Source of the DNA: Lachnospiraceae bacterium
Lineage (GTDB): Bacteria > Bacillota > Clostridia > Lachnospirales > Lachnospiraceae
Assembly: GCA_017958465.1 (NCBI GenBank)
Contig: JAGDCQ010000202.1
Coordinates: forward strand, 1 to 5,896
Length of the DNA: 5,896 bases
Direction of reading: 5' to 3'
Shown here: positions 4,231 to 5,896 of the stretch, piece after piece
Numbering within the stretch: the stretch's first letter is position 1
Layout of the letters: each line of letters begins with the position of its first letter
Position numbers and translations under genes: made by a program
Notes under the pieces: generated by a model
Seen by the model: the letters and a program-made list of their open reading frames with translations, nothing else
Databases searched by the model: none
What the model was told of the DNA's origin: nothing

Positions 4231-5896
4231 ATGAAAAAACGGTTTTCATTGTACACACTGCCGTTTGCAGCCTTGTTCGTCCTGCCCGAGTTTTTGAGCG
4301 GTGCGGCGTTTGTGCTGGCCAAACGGGGACTTACAGAGGCACGGGTGTTTGGTATCCGGTGTCTTTCCTGTCTGATAGCAGGGTTGTTGCTTGCCATTGT
4401 GATCTCGCTGTTTGAGCAAAAATTCGAGATCAAAAAGCTAAAAACACTCTCGCTTTCTGCCCTGAACATTCTTCCCTTCGGGCTCTGCTACGGCCTGGCA
4501 TTTGTTGTTGCCCTGCTGTTCTTCAGACGCCTTTCGCTTAACACTGCCTTTGCGCTCTATGTGGGCTCCGGTAGATATCTTGTTTCAATAATACTTATCT
4601 ATCTGGTTCTTATTTTGTTCCTTTCCCTGCTGACCTTCTTTGCTTTTAGGACAGCGGGTATCATCACCGGTTTCCCTGTAGTAAAGATCCTTGCTGTCGT
4701 TTGCGCAAACGCTGTTATTGTGCTGTTTAACGGCTTTAGGACCGGCATTTTTTCTATCATCCCCGTTCTTACCGGAACTTTCATAGGACGTCTTGTGGCT
4801 TACCTTGTGCAGGCCGGTCTTTGTGCGTTCATTTTTGCGGTGGTAGAGCGTTTTGCGGCAGGGCTGCCTATTTTCAAGGCTGCGGAGGGCGAGGGTCCCC
4901 TAAGCTCTGAGGCTAAGGCCGATAGTGCTTTGGAATCTGAGGCTGAAGGTGCCCTGAACGCGGAGGCTAAAGCCGAAAATTCGCAGAACCTAGAAACTTC
5001 GGAAACAAAGCCCCTTTTAACCGTGCTGACCAAAGATAAGCTAAGTGCTTTTGTCAGCAGGCTTATTTACGCCGGTGCAAGCGTCATCGCATTTCTTTTA
5101 GTGTTCATCATCGGTTCCGTTTCCATAAAGAAGCTTAATCCCATGCACGAGCTTTCGGAGGAAGTCCTCACCTACACGAATGCAGCCCTTATCACCATGA
5201 AAAACGGTAACGTCGAGCAGGGCTTTAAGCTTGCCGGCGCAGCACGGGGCGACGTTTTAATGTGGGAAGCCTTACAGCTTGGAAGGAATAACGAGAAGCG
5301 CAAGGAAAAGATCGCAGAAGCGCTCAGGCTTGGCGAAAACAACGTCTACATCCGCCTTCTTGAAGCTGCCGACACAGAAAACCTTGCAACTGTCGAGCGT
5401 ATGATAATGCAGGAAGGCATTTCAAACGTTGCTGCGGACCACATGCTTCTTAAGATGTATGCGGAAGTTGACAGCTCCATGGATTCCTACAAAGAGGACA
5501 TCCGCAAGGAGATCCTGTACCGCGAGCTGAATTTAGGAAACTACATAAACGGCTTTGTTACGGTTGCGGATGCCACCGAGCGCCTTGGTGAGGACAAGAT
5601 TGAGGAAAACCTCGAAAAGATCCGGGAGATCATCCCTTATTCAGAGGTGATCGAAGTTTACTATGCTGCCCTGGCAAGCAACGGCGGCACAAAGGAACAG
5701 TGGATCGAATCGATCAAGGCCATCTCAGAGACTGACGAGATCTACAGGCCTTATTTCCAGACTTATTTCCTTTCAAAGATCAAGCTCTACCTGGATGGCG
5801 ACGCCTATGACGATGAAAAGACCGACTACCTGATAAGTCTTGCCAAGGCCGTTCCAAACGACCTTGTTGTCAACTTCTCGGTTGCAGGCTGGCTTG
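4231..5896 (+). CDS. Uncharacterised multi-pass membrane protein with helical-repeat domain (partial)
   Basis: I do not recognise this protein. The frame is open from ATG 4231 to the window end (555 codons, no stop), preceded by GGGTGG at 4221-4226. The N-terminus is MKKRFSLY. Hydrophobic stretches at about residues 8-30, 43-62, 77-98, 113-139, 150-168 and 176-206 suggest about six membrane segments. Residues 217-260 are an Ala/Glu/Ser-rich acidic linker with repeated SEAKA/SEAEG/AEAKA units. A further membrane segment spans about 275-298. Residues 300-555 are hydrophilic and helix-rich (AALITMKNGNVEQGFKLAG, EALRLGENNVYIRLLEAA), resembling TPR-type helical repeats, though I could not fix a repeat register. 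No catalytic motif is visible. The helical part probably serves protein-protein contact; which side of the membrane it faces is unclear. It lies behind a terminator and probably has its own promoter, so a role in arabinogalactan use is not supported. Confidence 0.85.
   Translation, partial: MKKRFSLYTLPFAALFVLPEFLSGAAFVLAKRGLTEARVFGIRCLSCLIAGLLLAIVISLFEQKFEIKKLKTLSLSALNILPFGLCYGLAFVVALLFFRRLSLNTAFALYVGSGRYLVSIILIYLVLILFLSLLTFFAFRTAGIITGFPVVKILAVVCANAVIVLFNGFRTGIFSIIPVLTGTFIGRLVAYLVQAGLCAFIFAVVERFAAGLPIFKAAEGEGPLSSEAKADSALESEAEGALNAEAKAENSQNLETSETKPLLTVLTKDKLSAFVSRLIYAGASVIAFLLVFIIGSVSIKKLNPMHELSEEVLTYTNAALITMKNGNVEQGFKLAGAARGDVLMWEALQLGRNNEKRKEKIAEALRLGENNVYIRLLEAADTENLATVERMIMQEGISNVAADHMLLKMYAEVDSSMDSYKEDIRKEILYRELNLGNYINGFVTVADATERLGEDKIEENLEKIREIIPYSEVIEVYYAALASNGGTKEQWIESIKAISETDEIYRPYFQTYFLSKIKLYLDGDAYDDEKTDYLISLAKAVPNDLVVNFSVAGWL
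4906..4980 (+). repeat. Imperfect repeats encoding an acidic linker
   Basis: GAGGCT recurs in frame at 4909, 4939 and 4963; the first and third copies continue as GAGGCTAA(A/G)GCCGA and the first two share TCTGAGGCT. They encode SEAKA, SEAEG and AEAKA. Spacing of 30 and 24 bases suggests small in-frame duplications that have since diverged. The segment probably varies in length between strains and acts as a flexible spacer before the last membrane segment. Confidence 0.55.

Noticed and set aside
1..5896. tRNA, rRNA, CRISPR array, insertion sequence or riboswitch
   Set aside because: I saw no cloverleaf, no spaced repeat-spacer pattern, no transposase-like protein with terminal repeats, and no leader long or conserved enough to support a known riboswitch.

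Overview
The window looks like chromosomal sequence from a Gram-positive, low-to-mid-GC, plant-polysaccharide-degrading anaerobe, most likely Bacillota/Clostridia in a gut or rumen Lachnospiraceae-like setting. That placement is inferred from strong GGAGG ribosome binding sites, a lipoprotein-anchored glycanase, TTGACA/TATAAT-type promoters and a LacI-family regulator with CpG-centred operators. No taxonomic marker gene is present.

Layout, left to right. Positions 1-142 are intergenic and AT-rich. They hold a good leftward promoter (50-78) with an inverted repeat just downstream of it, implying a gene beyond the left edge. Positions 143-2104 (minus) encode a lipoprotein GH53 endo-beta-1,4-galactanase with an Ig-like domain and a C-terminal CBM61-like module. 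Immediately upstream on the same strand, 2154-3071 encodes a LacI-family repressor. It appears to be driven by a consensus promoter at 3166-3194 that is followed by two identical 14-bp operator-like repeats. The divergent region (3072-3368) also carries the probable start of the rightward araD transcript, with a small hairpin near its 5' end. Positions 3369-4067 (plus) encode L-ribulose-5-phosphate 4-epimerase (AraD), ending in a structured intergenic stretch and a clear rho-independent terminator (4162-4190). From 4231 to the right edge runs an unrecognised membrane protein: several transmembrane segments, an acidic Ala/Glu-rich linker, one more transmembrane segment, then a long helical domain. 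It is cut off by the window end.

Taken together, the first three genes fit use of type I arabinogalactan or pectic galactan. The surface galactanase cleaves the beta-1,4-galactan backbone, and AraD processes arabinose carbon released from side chains into D-xylulose-5-phosphate. The LacI-type regulator, transcribed with the galactanase and probably acting on its own promoter, would provide sugar-responsive control. The membrane protein lies beyond a terminator and is not obviously linked to this pathway. It is the least explained gene here, but nothing in the window proves a new system.
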